Assembly (NCBI RefSeq): GCF_016294135.1
Contig: NZ_JAEDCO010000001.1
Span: forward strand, 128,412 to 192,411
Reading direction: 5' to 3'
From: Methanobrevibacter ruminantium
Lineage (GTDB): Archaea; Methanobacteriota; Methanobacteria; Methanobacteriales; Methanobacteriaceae
Length of the DNA: 64,000 nucleotides
Part shown: piece by piece, positions 26,679 to 35,296 of the stretch
Numbering within the stretch: the stretch's first letter is position 1
Layout of the letters: each line of letters starts with the position of its first letter
Made by a program: the position numbers and the translations under genes
Notes under the pieces: generated by a model
The model's database searches: none
Seen by the model: the letters and a program-made list of their open reading frames with translations, nothing else
Told to the model about the DNA's origin: nothing

Positions 26679-27272
26679 ATTATATTATTCGAAAAGGAAA
26701 ACACAGAAGAAAAAATCATAACCTCTACTTTTAACATTGTTCAAAAAGAAGGTGTTCAAAAAGCAACAACTAAGAAAATAGCTGCTGAAGCCGGAGCGAA
26801 TGAGGTAACTGTCTTTAGGAAATTTGAAAATAAAAAAAATCTCATAGAGGCTACTAAAGATTACTATATGTCAAAGCTTCTTTCCAGACTGGAAGAAACC
26901 TTCGATTATGATGAGGATGAAAGCATCGAAGATTATCTTAAACACTGTTTTCATGGAATTCTAGATTTTTCACAAGAGGATATTAGCATTATCCGAGTTG
27001 CTATGCAAGAAATTACAGGAGAAACAGATAAAAAACTTTTAATTTCCCACATCACTGATACAATTATCAATGAAATGGAAGAATTCTTTAAATTGCAATT
27101 GGAAAAAAGCGTTATAAAAAATGTTAACTCCAAAGCAATATCCGTAATGTGCTTTAGCATAATATTCCCATCCACTATTTTATGGCAGATATACGGAAAC
27201 AATGCATATATTGAATCAGACATTTTCGCTGATGACTATCTCGATATCATCTTTAATGGAATAAAACCTTAA
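26679..27272 (+). CDS. TetR-family transcriptional regulator, non-ATG start
   Basis: The frame encodes a standard TetR N-terminal DNA-binding domain: IITSTFNIVQKEGVQKATTK, KIAAEAGANEVTVFRKFENK and NLIEATKDYY, followed by a ~130-residue ligand-binding domain. The first ATG (26868) lies after the whole DNA-binding domain, so it cannot be the functional start. Upstream the frame is open to a stop at 26658 but has no ATG, GTG or TTG; ATT (26679) and ATA (26682) are the candidates, or the start codon has been lost. A TATA-like AATATAAAAT lies at 26659-26668. The following intergenic region holds operator-like palindromes. Confidence 0.75.
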   Translation: MILFEKENTEEKIITSTFNIVQKEGVQKATTKKIAAEAGANEVTVFRKFENKKNLIEATKDYYMSKLLSRLEETFDYDEDESIEDYLKHCFHGILDFSQEDISIIRVAMQEITGETDKKLLISHITDTIINEMEEFFKLQLEKSVIKNVNSKAISVMCFSIIFPSTILWQIYGNNAYIESDIFADDYLDIIFNGIKP

Positions 27273-27344
27273 TTAAAGACTAAATTACTACTTATTAATC
27301 AAATAACGACTATTTATCGTTGTTTTTAGCATTTTAACATGCAA

Positions 27345-27377
27345 GTAAGCACTTACATTCGAAAATCTTTATATAAT
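27345..27377 (+). promoter_or_regulatory. Palindromic operator next to a TATA box
   Basis: GTAAG-CA-CTTAC (27345-27356) is an inverted repeat of the kind bound by TetR-type repressors. Eleven bases later comes TTTATATAA (27369-27377), a good archaeal TATA box. The pair would form a repressible promoter firing to the right, just downstream of the tetR gene. No protein gene follows on that strand; the next gene is convergent. Confidence 0.5.
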
Positions 27378-27394
27378 AAGGTTTTTAAATATAG

Positions 27395-27490
27395 TAGTGT
27401 GAACTATAATCACACTATATCCAAAAAAGAATTCATATATTAGACCTTTAAAAATTCGTAAAAAATTAAAAAATTTGTTTAATTTTTTTA
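27395..27490 (+). ncRNA. Candidate small RNA driven by the promoter after tetR
   Basis: About 20-25 nt after the TATA box a perfect 8-bp hairpin begins, TAGTGTGA (27395-27402) with TCACACTA (27410-27417) around ACTATAA. At 27459-27490 a TAAAAAATTA / TAATTTTTTTA hairpin with a T7 run could end transcription. A transcript of about 95 nt is thus bounded by a start signal and a terminator-like structure, and carries no ORF of note. Alternatively the first hairpin DNA is a second operator and the gene it controlled is lost. Confidence 0.35.
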
Positions 27491-27620
27491 TCAACCTTAA
27501 TTACTGTAAGAAGTGTTTCTGCATCTATGATGTGGATCACTACAGTAATTCTATTTATAAAATACTTTTTTTCAATATAAAATTTCCTAAAAATAATAAT
27601 TTATTTCTATTTTTTCAAGA

Positions 27621-28637
27621 TCAATTAGTTAAAAAATATACTGCTAATAAAATTAAGAGCAAAGCTATATTCAGAACTGTGAATACTGTCAAATATCTGA
27701 TTTTAAAATCATTGAACTCTCTAGCAAGTATCTTATATGAAATAAGATTAGCCATTGACGCAATGAGAGTGCCTAATCCCCCGATATTGATTCCAACAAT
27801 AATGGATTCATAATTTGAACTGAAGCCACTGAGCAATATTGCAGCAGGAACATTTGAAATGACTTGTGATGAAATAATACCAAATATGACCTCATTACCT
27901 ATAATCCATTGCTTAAATAGGGAATTGAAGAAAGGAATGCATTGCAGATTTCCTATCAAAACAAACAATGCAATAAATGTTAAAAGCAAGTAATAGTCCA
28001 CACCTATAAACACCCTTTTCAAGAATCCTTCCCACTCAACTTCAATCTTTCCAAACCTTGGCAAACTGACTTCATCACTTGGAATAAAGAATGACAAAAT
28101 AATCAAAAAGGCCACTGATACGATTATATAAGGCAGAAGCAGAAGGAAAAATGATTGAAATGGAATATGGGACACAGTATACATTACAATATTGTGTGGA
28201 GCCCCAATAGGAAGAACCATGCATCCCACATTTGCTGCAATGGTTTCTAAGCTAACTGCAAATATTATTAAGTCAACCCTTTCCATTTTCTTTAAGGCCA
28301 ATAATGTAAATGGCACAAAAATAATCAGTGAAACGTCATTTGTAATAAAAATGGAACTGAAGAAGCAAGTGAAAACCAAGAACAAAACAAGTCCACGAGT
28401 GTTTTTAACTTTATCCAATAGCTTACGAACCAATATCTCAAATACAGACAGATTCTTTAAGATCTCCACTATAATCATTATTGCAAAAAGAAGAATGATT
28501 GTTTCCCAATTGATGTAATTCAAATAATCCTTATTTGGTAAAACAAAAAAGCATGAAACAATAGCCAATATCAAAGAAATGGAGAAGATTGTTTCCTTTT
28601 TAAAAAAGTTTAAAAATCCGTCTTTCAAATTATTCAT
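27621..28637 (-). CDS. SLC13/ArsB-type anion permease
   Basis: The 338-residue protein has about ten hydrophobic segments and belongs to the ion-transporter superfamily of citrate, arsenite and Na/anion permeases. The family signature region SSIFITNDVSLIIFVPFTLL and the second half GNEVIFGIISSQVISNVPAA are the paired re-entrant loop motifs. At 338 residues it is short for the family (usually 400 or more). The substrate is unknown. No ribosome site precedes the ATG at 28637; it is a lone gene. Confidence 0.85.
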   Translation of the reverse strand: MNNLKDGFLNFFKKETIFSISLILAIVSCFFVLPNKDYLNYINWETIILLFAIMIIVEILKNLSVFEILVRKLLDKVKNTRGLVLFLVFTCFFSSIFITNDVSLIIFVPFTLLALKKMERVDLIIFAVSLETIAANVGCMVLPIGAPHNIVMYTVSHIPFQSFFLLLLPYIIVSVAFLIILSFFIPSDEVSLPRFGKIEVEWEGFLKRVFIGVDYYLLLTFIALFVLIGNLQCIPFFNSLFKQWIIGNEVIFGIISSQVISNVPAAILLSGFSSNYESIIVGINIGGLGTLIASMANLISYKILAREFNDFKIRYLTVFTVLNIALLLILLAVYFLTN

Positions 28638-28809
28638 AATATTATTTTAGTGAATATATTTAATAAAGTTTTAAAAAAAGTAAAGAAAGTTTAAAGAAAT
28701 GCTAAAAACCAAAAAATGTTTGAAAAAATAAATAAAAAAGAAATACAAAAGAAATACAGTAAATGAAAAAAAGAAAAAAGGGAATATAATTAAAATAATT
28801 ATATTCTCT

Positions 28810-30201
28810 CTAAGTTGGCCTATCTGTATTGAACTTATCTTTGGATCTTACACCAACCAATGAAGCAAATACAGCGAGGATACAAGCAACTGCACAGATT
28901 CCGCAAATGATTTGAGATGCTTGAACGACCATTCCAGCATATTTGGTTGCAAGAGGCAAGGTTCCCATGACCCAAGCGAATACAAGGGTAAGAAGACCTA
29001 AACTCATGGTCTGACCAATTGTCCTCATGGTTGCTTGAGATGCTGATGCTGTTGGAGCGTCTTTTGGTGGAACTGAACTCATGATTGCATTCATGTTTGG
29101 ACTTGAGAATAGACCCATACCGATACCTTGAAGCACCATAGCTAAAATGACCAAGTAGATTGGAGTGTTTCCATTCAAGAATGTCAAAATCAACAGCGCT
29201 ACGGTTGCAATTCCCATACCAATAGCTGCCAACTTTTGAGGATGTGTCCTATCTGAAAGCTTACCTGAATTAGGAGCTATGATTGCCATGATAATAGGTG
29301 TGATAATCAAGATCATACCAGCCATTTGAGCATCCCATCCCCTTACATACTGGAAGTGGTAATTCAATATTGTTGTAACTACCATAACTGCAATGTAACT
29401 GCATAAAGCTGCAATATTGGATGAAGTGAACTTCTTGTTTTTAAACAAGTTCATATTGAATACAGGAGATTTTTGCCTAAGCTCATAAGCTCCAAATACA
29501 ACCAATATGATAAGTCCAAGAATAGTCAAGATAAGACCAGTGCTTGTTGTTAAAGTTGTGAATCCATAAATGAACAATAAAATTCCTATTCCATATAAGA
29601 TGGAACCTATTGTATCGATTTTATCGTTTTCATATGTTTTCCATTCATCGGTAATTTTCCAAATCATAAGTGCAATACAGAGCACTAGGAATGGAATTAC
29701 AAAGTAGAACATTGATCTCCATCCTAAGTTATGCACCAGGACCCCGCAGATTACAGGAGACAATGAAGTTGCCAAGTAAACACCAGTTACAGTAAACCCT
29801 AAAGCCTTGCCTCTGTTTTGAGGTTTAACAGCTTGAACTACCATTGCCATAGCGGACACATTCAAGAATGCCACACCTGCACCTTGAAGCATACGGAAAA
29901 TCAGGAATGATTCTGTTGAAAATGAAAGCACCGCACCTATTGAAGCTAATAAGTAGAGCAATACTCCACCAAGCAGAGACCTCTTAACACCAAACTTACC
30001 TGATATCTGTCCTGCAGGAACTGTAAATACAGCAACCACAAGGAAGAATATGGTAGGAACCCAATTCTGAATAACGTTATTCATTGCAAATTCTTGTGCA
30101 ATAGCCGGAACACCTATAATGATTCCATTGGATAAGAAAACCGCAAAGAATGAAGTGATGAATGACACCGCTATTACTACAGTTTCTAAATCAAATTTCA
30201 T
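28810..30201 (-). CDS. MFS drug/metabolite efflux transporter (DHA2, EmrB-like)
   Basis: The 463-residue protein has about 14 hydrophobic helices, as in the 14-helix DHA2 drug:proton antiporters. FLVVAVFTVPAGQISGKFGV is the cytoplasmic loop 2-3 motif A, and GFTVTGVYLATSLSPVICG carries the motif C region of antiporters. The start follows GAGGGATTGTT. The marR gene ends 57 bp upstream on the same strand, so the two form a regulator-pump operon. The substrate is not evident. Confidence 0.92.
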   Translation of the reverse strand: MKFDLETVVIAVSFITSFFAVFLSNGIIIGVPAIAQEFAMNNVIQNWVPTIFFLVVAVFTVPAGQISGKFGVKRSLLGGVLLYLLASIGAVLSFSTESFLIFRMLQGAGVAFLNVSAMAMVVQAVKPQNRGKALGFTVTGVYLATSLSPVICGVLVHNLGWRSMFYFVIPFLVLCIALMIWKITDEWKTYENDKIDTIGSILYGIGILLFIYGFTTLTTSTGLILTILGLIILVVFGAYELRQKSPVFNMNLFKNKKFTSSNIAALCSYIAVMVVTTILNYHFQYVRGWDAQMAGMILIITPIIMAIIAPNSGKLSDRTHPQKLAAIGMGIATVALLILTFLNGNTPIYLVILAMVLQGIGMGLFSSPNMNAIMSSVPPKDAPTASASQATMRTIGQTMSLGLLTLVFAWVMGTLPLATKYAGMVVQASQIICGICAVACILAVFASLVGVRSKDKFNTDRPT

Positions 30202-30258
30202 AACAATCCCTCTTTTATATACGTAAATCGTGAAATATATTATTAAATCTTTTAAAAA

Positions 30259-30708
30259 TTATAAATCCTCAACTAACCTCATGCCATTGATGGCTATTTC
30301 CTTAATTCTTTCAATGACTTCCCAATCTTCTTCTGTTATTCCCACTTCCTTTTCCCAGCCCTTAGATATTTGCCTAACCTTAGGAACCAATTCGTCACCT
30401 TTGGAAGTGGTCTTTAACATGTATTTTCTTCTGTTTTTCGGATTGACTTCCCTTTTAATGAATCCATCATCCTCTAATTTCTTTAAGGATTTGGCAATGT
30501 TTCCCTTGCTTTGACCAGACATTACCACCAAATCATCCTGTGAAATGCAAGGGTTATCATAAATCATCATGATGTATCTCACTTCGTGACCTAAATCAAA
30601 TTCAGCAATCTTTGACTTTAAGTATTTAAAATGATTTTTAGATAGATTATGAATCCATGCAACTAAAGGAGAGCTATTCATTATACCCTGAAAGCTTTCA
30701 CTTTCCAT
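30259..30708 (-). CDS. MarR-family transcriptional regulator
   Basis: The 149-residue protein has the winged helix: ISQDDLVVMSGQSKGNIAK as helix-turn-helix and LEDDGFIKREVNPKNRRKYM as the wing. MarR dimers release DNA on binding phenolic or drug ligands. It is the first gene of an operon with the MFS pump and most likely represses it and itself; a TGTTTCA/TGAAACA palindrome lies just upstream of its promoter. The start follows AATTAGGTGAAATA. Confidence 0.93.
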   Translation of the reverse strand: MESESFQGIMNSSPLVAWIHNLSKNHFKYLKSKIAEFDLGHEVRYIMMIYDNPCISQDDLVVMSGQSKGNIAKSLKKLEDDGFIKREVNPKNRRKYMLKTTSKGDELVPKVRQISKGWEKEVGITEEDWEVIERIKEIAINGMRLVEDL

Positions 30709-30767
30709 TATTTCACCTAATTTAAAAATTTAACAAGTAATCACTTTCAAGATTATATTGTATTCTA

Positions 30768-30810
30768 TATGATATAAATGTTTCATTTGAAACAGTTAAT
30801 AATGAAACAG
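30768..30810 (-). promoter_or_regulatory. marR-MFS promoter with TGAAACA operator
   Basis: On the minus strand a TATA-like TTTATATCATA lies at about 30768-30778. Directly upstream of it, TGTTTCA (30779-30785) and TGAAACA (30788-30794) form a perfect inverted repeat with a 2-bp spacer. A third half-site, TGAAACA, sits at 30803-30809. A MarR dimer on this site would block the TBP/TFB region. Confidence 0.65.
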
Positions 30811-30921
30811 TGAAAAAACTGGAAAACTGAAAAAAATAAAAAATAAGAAACAATAGCTAAGAGTAAAATTTTAAATCATGAAAATTAAATAAGAATATAT
30901 AGAGAATTTTGGAGAATAATA

Positions 30922-31365
30922 ATGAAACTAGTCATTCAAAGAGTAACAAATGCCAGCGTAGAGGTTGAAGGGGAAATCACAGGCCAAATTGATGAAGGAT
31001 TAATGGTTTTAGTCGGCTTTGGTCAGAAAGACACTGAAAAAGAAGTTGAATATTTAGCAAGAAAAATATGCAAACTCAGAATATTCCCTGATGATGAAGG
31101 TAGAATGAATAGGTCGGTGCAAGACATAGGCGGAAAACTTTTACTTGTTCCTCAATTTACATTATATGGAAAGACCAAAAAGAACAGGCCTTCATTCCAT
31201 AAGGCATTGGCACCAGATGAAGCTACCAAATTATTTGATTACTTTGTAGAAAAATGCAGTGAAGATGTCCCATGCGAAACTGGAGTCTTTGGAGCATTCA
31301 TGAAAGTAAGCCTATTGAACAATGGTCCAGTTACCATATTGCTTGAAAAAGAGTTTGAAGAATAA
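30922..31365 (+). CDS. dtd: D-aminoacyl-tRNA deacylase (Dtd)
   Basis: Dtd removes D-amino acids (and glycine from tRNA-Ala) mischarged on tRNA. The 147-residue protein is the bacterial-type DTD fold: MKLVIQRVTNASVEVEGE at the start, LLLVPQFTLYG (usual form SQFTL, here PQFTL) and the cross-subunit NNGPVTI near the end. Most archaea use an unrelated Dtd2, so the presence of bacterial-type Dtd suggests horizontal acquisition, as in other gut methanogens (inference). The start follows TTTTGGAGAATAATA. Confidence 0.9.
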   Translation: MKLVIQRVTNASVEVEGEITGQIDEGLMVLVGFGQKDTEKEVEYLARKICKLRIFPDDEGRMNRSVQDIGGKLLLVPQFTLYGKTKKNRPSFHKALAPDEATKLFDYFVEKCSEDVPCETGVFGAFMKVSLLNNGPVTILLEKEFEE

Positions 31366-31438
31366 AAAATAAACAGTTAGTTTAATTTAAAAAAATAGCA
31401 ATAATGCCATCTAGGCCTTAAATTTAAATCAAAGAATT

Positions 31439-32646
31439 TTATTGTATTTCAAGTGTTTTCATCATCAATAATGACTTGGAAACAGATCCTTTTTTAATCT
31501 TTCCATGAGGACTAAGGACTTCACAGGTTACAGCAGGAATTCCTTTCAAATTAACTTCGTCTTCTAAAGCTCCAGGATACTCCGCCCCCGACCTTTTATA
31601 AATTTTGTATTTGACTTTTGCATTTTTGGCAATATATTTAGCGATTGCTGCACTTTTTTTAGTTGGCTTATATGATCCAAAAACAAGATTCCTGCCTGGC
31701 TTTCCACCTGGTCTTGTAGCATGAAAATCACCATAATCATCACATTTGAACTTCTTGATTAGTTTGACTGTCTTATAGGAAGTGGTTCCTTTCTTATTAG
31801 CCTTTTTATTCAAGTGAACTCCTTTGTAATCCCTGACATTTGCTGCAGTTCCCTTAGGATTCATGAAAGGCATCACATAAACTGTTCCTTTAATGTAATG
31901 GGTCTCCAAATACTTAATCAATCTCATTGCAGCGACTTGATAAGGTATCTCATTACCATGGCATCCTGATGTAATGAATACAACTTTTCCGTTTCCTCCC
32001 TTGAATTTTATTACAGGAGTGCCTGATTTTGCAAGTTTAATTATATTCCTTACAAGCGCAGATTTCGGAACATTTGCCTTAATCCTTTTATTCTTTAAGA
32101 CATTAACTCCTGATTTCCATTTGTAATTGGTTATTTTATAGTGATTCTTTACAATGCAGTAGTTTTTTCCGGAAATGCCGCTTGCATTATCATTGATTGC
32201 ATATTTTCCTGCATTCAAGTTAAGATAAACATAAGCTATTCCACTGGCATTTGTGTAACGATTATATGTTTTTCCAGAAACCTTAAAAGTCACTAATCTA
32301 TGATTAATAGCTTTTCCTTCATTATTCAGTACTTTAACAGAGAATTTGGCCTTTTTCCATATTGTGAACTGATATTTTTAGTGGATGAAAACTTATAATG
32401 GCCTTTTGAAGAATCAATGGTTGTATTGTTGCTTGCATTCCCTGTGGAATTGCCAGTAGCATCCAAAGAAATATCTGAATTAGCACTATCATTAGAGATT
32501 TCAGAAGTTTCAATTGATTGCTCCCCACTAACGACTTCCATACTTTCATTAGAATCATCAGAACATATCTCTTCAGCACTAACTGAAGACACCAATAAAA
32601 ATAAGCTAATTCCGAATAATGCCAATGCTAAAAATAGTTTATTCAT
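31439..32646 (-). pseudogene. Frameshifted secreted Ig-like/M14 peptidase-like protein
   Basis: Two adjacent frames make one protein of about 400 residues. The 5' part (32646 to ~32352) has a signal peptide (LFLALALFGISLFLLVSSVSA), a Ser/Asn/Thr-rich linker and the start of an Ig-like domain (NISSQYGK). The 3' part, in the next frame, continues it (KAKFSVKVLNNEGKAINHR, then TFKVSGKTYNRYTNASG) and adds a C-terminal domain with SGCHGNEIPYQ, CDDYGDFHATRPGG and AVTCEVLSP, like the M14 aspartoacylase/carboxypeptidase fold with HxxE and Asp-x-His zinc-site patterns. The switch falls at a run of five A on the minus strand (32352-32356); six A would restore one frame. Real mutation, phase variation or sequencing error are all possible. 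Confidence 0.8.
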
Positions 32647-32687
32647 ACAAAAACCCTTAATCCATTAAAATATAATCCATAAAAAAA

Positions 32688-33767
32688 TTATTTCTTTATT
32701 TTTTCCATTAATCCTGACTTACGAGCATAATGGAATAAGTAGAGTTGAGCATAACCTGCATAATCTCCAAAGTGCTCAATTCCAAAATCTCTTGTCTTAT
32801 CTGCAGAAATCTCCTCTCCATCAAAGTATAAATGGGAAACGATTCTTTTAATCCAGACATCAGAGGGAAATGCCTCTTTGAAACCGAATCCATACAATAA
32901 AATGCAATCTGCAACTTTAGGGCCTACACCCGGCATCTTTAAGATTAAATCAAATGCCTCATCATAATTCATATTAAAAATATCATTCAAATCCATTTCA
33001 TCAAGAATCATTTGACTTGCCTTTTTCATATAAGGTGCCCTATAGCCAACACCACATGCCTTTAAATTATGAGTATAGCAATCTATTTCATAGCTATGCC
33101 CATCTGCATCAGCTTCCTCTATTGGAGTTTCATAAAAGTCCAGGAATTGATTTGGATTTGGGAATCCATAAAAAATTCCACTATCGAACTCAACTTTTTC
33201 ACCCCAATTGCGCTTTATCTTATCAATTGATTTTGTCCAGCGTGCAATTGAATTGTTTGCAGAACATATTGAAGATATAATGCATTCAAATGGATCTTTT
33301 GCAATGAACAATCTCAAGCCATTACAGAAATCTACAGAAGGAGCTAATTTCTCATCATCCAATAGGAATTCATAGAATTTTTCCAAGTCAAAATCCAAGT
33401 CATAGATTTTGGTCAATTCCTTTTTGATTTCATTTTCGATGGTTTTGATTTCATTATTTGATAAATTATTTTTATCAAAAATATTAGAAAATTGACGATT
33501 TCCTACTTTTTTAGGAAACTCATATAGATAAGAAAATTCATTAAAATCGTATCTATCTTGTGATAGCTTTAAAAGAATTGGAAGGTTATTTAAATTAATA
33601 GTTTCATCAGTAAGTTCATTAATAATTAAAGGAACTTTTAAGTAAATTAATTCATTAAACTCATCCGTATCTCCAACTGAATTATGTTTCCATGGAGACT
33701 GAGAAGTTTGACCTGACTCTTGGGTCAACTTAATATTGATTAATGAATTGAATTGAAAACTAGACAT
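32688..33767 (-). CDS. ogg: 8-oxoguanine DNA glycosylase/AP lyase, OGG1-like
   Basis: The 359-residue protein has an N-terminal OGG-type domain and an HhH-GPD glycosylase domain. The hairpin LKMPGVGPKVADCILLYG contains the lysine expected to be the nucleophile (in VGPKVADC), and PSDVWIKRIV contains the catalytic Asp. ICSANNSIARWTKSIDKI also matches OGG1. It excises oxidised guanine and nicks the strand. The start follows GTGGTGGC. It belongs to the long, eukaryote-like OGG1 group rather than the shorter archaeal Ogg2. Neighbours are unrelated. Confidence 0.9.
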   Translation of the reverse strand: MSSFQFNSLINIKLTQESGQTSQSPWKHNSVGDTDEFNELIYLKVPLIINELTDETINLNNLPILLKLSQDRYDFNEFSYLYEFPKKVGNRQFSNIFDKNNLSNNEIKTIENEIKKELTKIYDLDFDLEKFYEFLLDDEKLAPSVDFCNGLRLFIAKDPFECIISSICSANNSIARWTKSIDKIKRNWGEKVEFDSGIFYGFPNPNQFLDFYETPIEEADADGHSYEIDCYTHNLKACGVGYRAPYMKKASQMILDEMDLNDIFNMNYDEAFDLILKMPGVGPKVADCILLYGFGFKEAFPSDVWIKRIVSHLYFDGEEISADKTRDFGIEHFGDYAGYAQLYLFHYARKSGLMEKIKK

Positions 33768-33810
33768 GCCACCACTATCTTAAATCATTATCTTAAAAAT
33801 GTTATGTAAA

Positions 33811-34644
33811 CTAGAAAGTTTCCCTAATTGGAATTCCCTTTTCTTTCAAGAACTTTTTAACTACTGGAACTGGATACTCATCAAAGTGGAAAATACTTGC
33901 TGCGAGCGCTGCACTTGCGTCAGCTATTTCAAAAGCTTCAAGGATGTGCTGCGGATTACCTACACCTCCAGATGCAATTACTGGAATGTCCACATTATCG
34001 TTGATTGCTTTTGTAAGGACAAGATCATATCCGTCCTTGGTTCCGTCTCCATCCATTGAAGTGAGAAGAACTTCACCTGCACCTCTATCTTGACATTCCT
34101 GAGCCCAAGCTATGGCATCCATGCCAGTGAACTCCCTTCCACCATAGATACTGCAATCAAACCATACTTCACCTTGGTCTGTATCTACAATGGTCTTGCC
34201 TTTAGCAGCTTCCTTGTCTTCTTCAACATATCTTCTTTTAGCATCAATTCCTATTACAACCGCTTGAGAACCTACAACCTTAGATGCATCTGTCAATAGC
34301 TGAGGATTGTGAATGGCTGCAGTGTTTGTAGAGCATTTGTCTGCACCTGCCTTAAGCATGCGAGTGTAATCATCTACCTTTCTTATTCCTCCACCTACAC
34401 AAATTGGAATGAATACGTTTTCAGTTAATCTTTCTATAACATCCACCATTGTTCCTCTGCGTTCATGGGAAGCGGTGATGTCCAAGATTACAATCTCATC
34501 TGCTCCATCTTCATAATATTTGGTAGCAAGCTCTACTGGATTTCCAGCATAACGGATTTGTTTAAATTCAACTCCCTTAACCACTCTGCCTTCCGGAACA
34601 TGCAGGTCACAGTCTAAACAAGGAATAATTCTTTTAGTAAGCAT
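33811..34644 (-). CDS. hisF: Imidazole glycerol phosphate synthase cyclase subunit
   Basis: HisF closes the imidazole ring in histidine synthesis using ammonia from HisH. The 277-residue TIM barrel has TKRIIPCLDCDLHVPEG with the first catalytic Asp, VVIGIDAKRR with the second, and DADGT-type phosphate loops (SMDGDGTKDGYD, IASGGVGNPQH). It is longer than bacterial HisF through two insertions (LHVPEG near the start and a stretch after KRRYVEEDK), as in other Methanobacteriales. The start is the ATG at 34644 after GTGATTATC; the GTG upstream is part of the ribosome site. No other his gene is in the window. Confidence 0.96.
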   Translation of the reverse strand: MLTKRIIPCLDCDLHVPEGRVVKGVEFKQIRYAGNPVELATKYYEDGADEIVILDITASHERRGTMVDVIERLTENVFIPICVGGGIRKVDDYTRMLKAGADKCSTNTAAIHNPQLLTDASKVVGSQAVVIGIDAKRRYVEEDKEAAKGKTIVDTDQGEVWFDCSIYGGREFTGMDAIAWAQECQDRGAGEVLLTSMDGDGTKDGYDLVLTKAINDNVDIPVIASGGVGNPQHILEAFEIADASAALAASIFHFDEYPVPVVKKFLKEKGIPIRETF

Positions 34645-34909
34645 GATAATCACAAATGTTAAAAATTCTAATTAAATTATATTTCATTTTAATAAATTTA
34701 TTTAGTTAAATTTTATTAAATTATTAAAAATTCTATCTAACACTATTTTTATTTAATATAATTAATATTTTTAACTAAAAATAAAAATTTATTGTTAATA
34801 AAAACTAAAATTTTAAAAAAGATAATAAATAAACTAATATAGTAGATTAATAATGTTATTGAATAAATCAAATTATTAATCTAAAATGAAATAATAAACT
34901 GTTTCTTTT

Positions 34910-34985
<76 letters not shown>

Positions 34986-35059
34986 TTTAAAAAAAAAATA
35001 GCTATTTTTAAAAAATATTAAAAAAAAATAATATAAGAAACCATAGAAAGTCAAATTAA

Positions 35060-35230
35060 TTATTCTATTGATTCTAAAATCAACTTTCCCTCATTAAAGA
35101 ATACAATGTCTAATCCTTTTTCTATACATGCCTCTAGAATATCTTCCAATTTTTCATATCTGGCAAGTACTGTTGCATCATAATGAGTACTGTCTATTTT
35201 TATTAGTTTATAACCTAATACTTCCATCAT
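35060..35230 (-). CDS. Small hypothetical protein (56 aa)
   Basis: A frame from ATG at 35230 (or the next codon, also ATG) to a TAA at 35060-35062 encodes MMEVLGYKLIKIDSTHYDAT and then LARYEKLEDILEACIEKGLD and VFFNEGKLILESIE. A GGTGAT ribosome site precedes it, and a TATA box TTTATATAAA at about 35264-35273 would place the start of transcription some 10 nt before that site. Codon use and sequence look genuinely coding. I recognise no family. It stands between a tRNA gene (opposite strand) and the YgjP-like peptidase. Confidence 0.7.
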   Translation of the reverse strand: MMEVLGYKLIKIDSTHYDATVLARYEKLEDILEACIEKGLDIVFFNEGKLILESIE

Positions 35231-35296
35231 ATCACCCAAATTCTTTATACTTTTAATAGTATTGGTTTATATAAATGTTCTCTTTCTATTTTTCAA

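Noticed and set aside
27475..27813. Plus-strand frame downstream of the orphan promoter
   Set aside because: Most of it is antisense to the anion permease, and its N-terminal part is low-complexity Phe/Asn/Lys sequence without a ribosome site.
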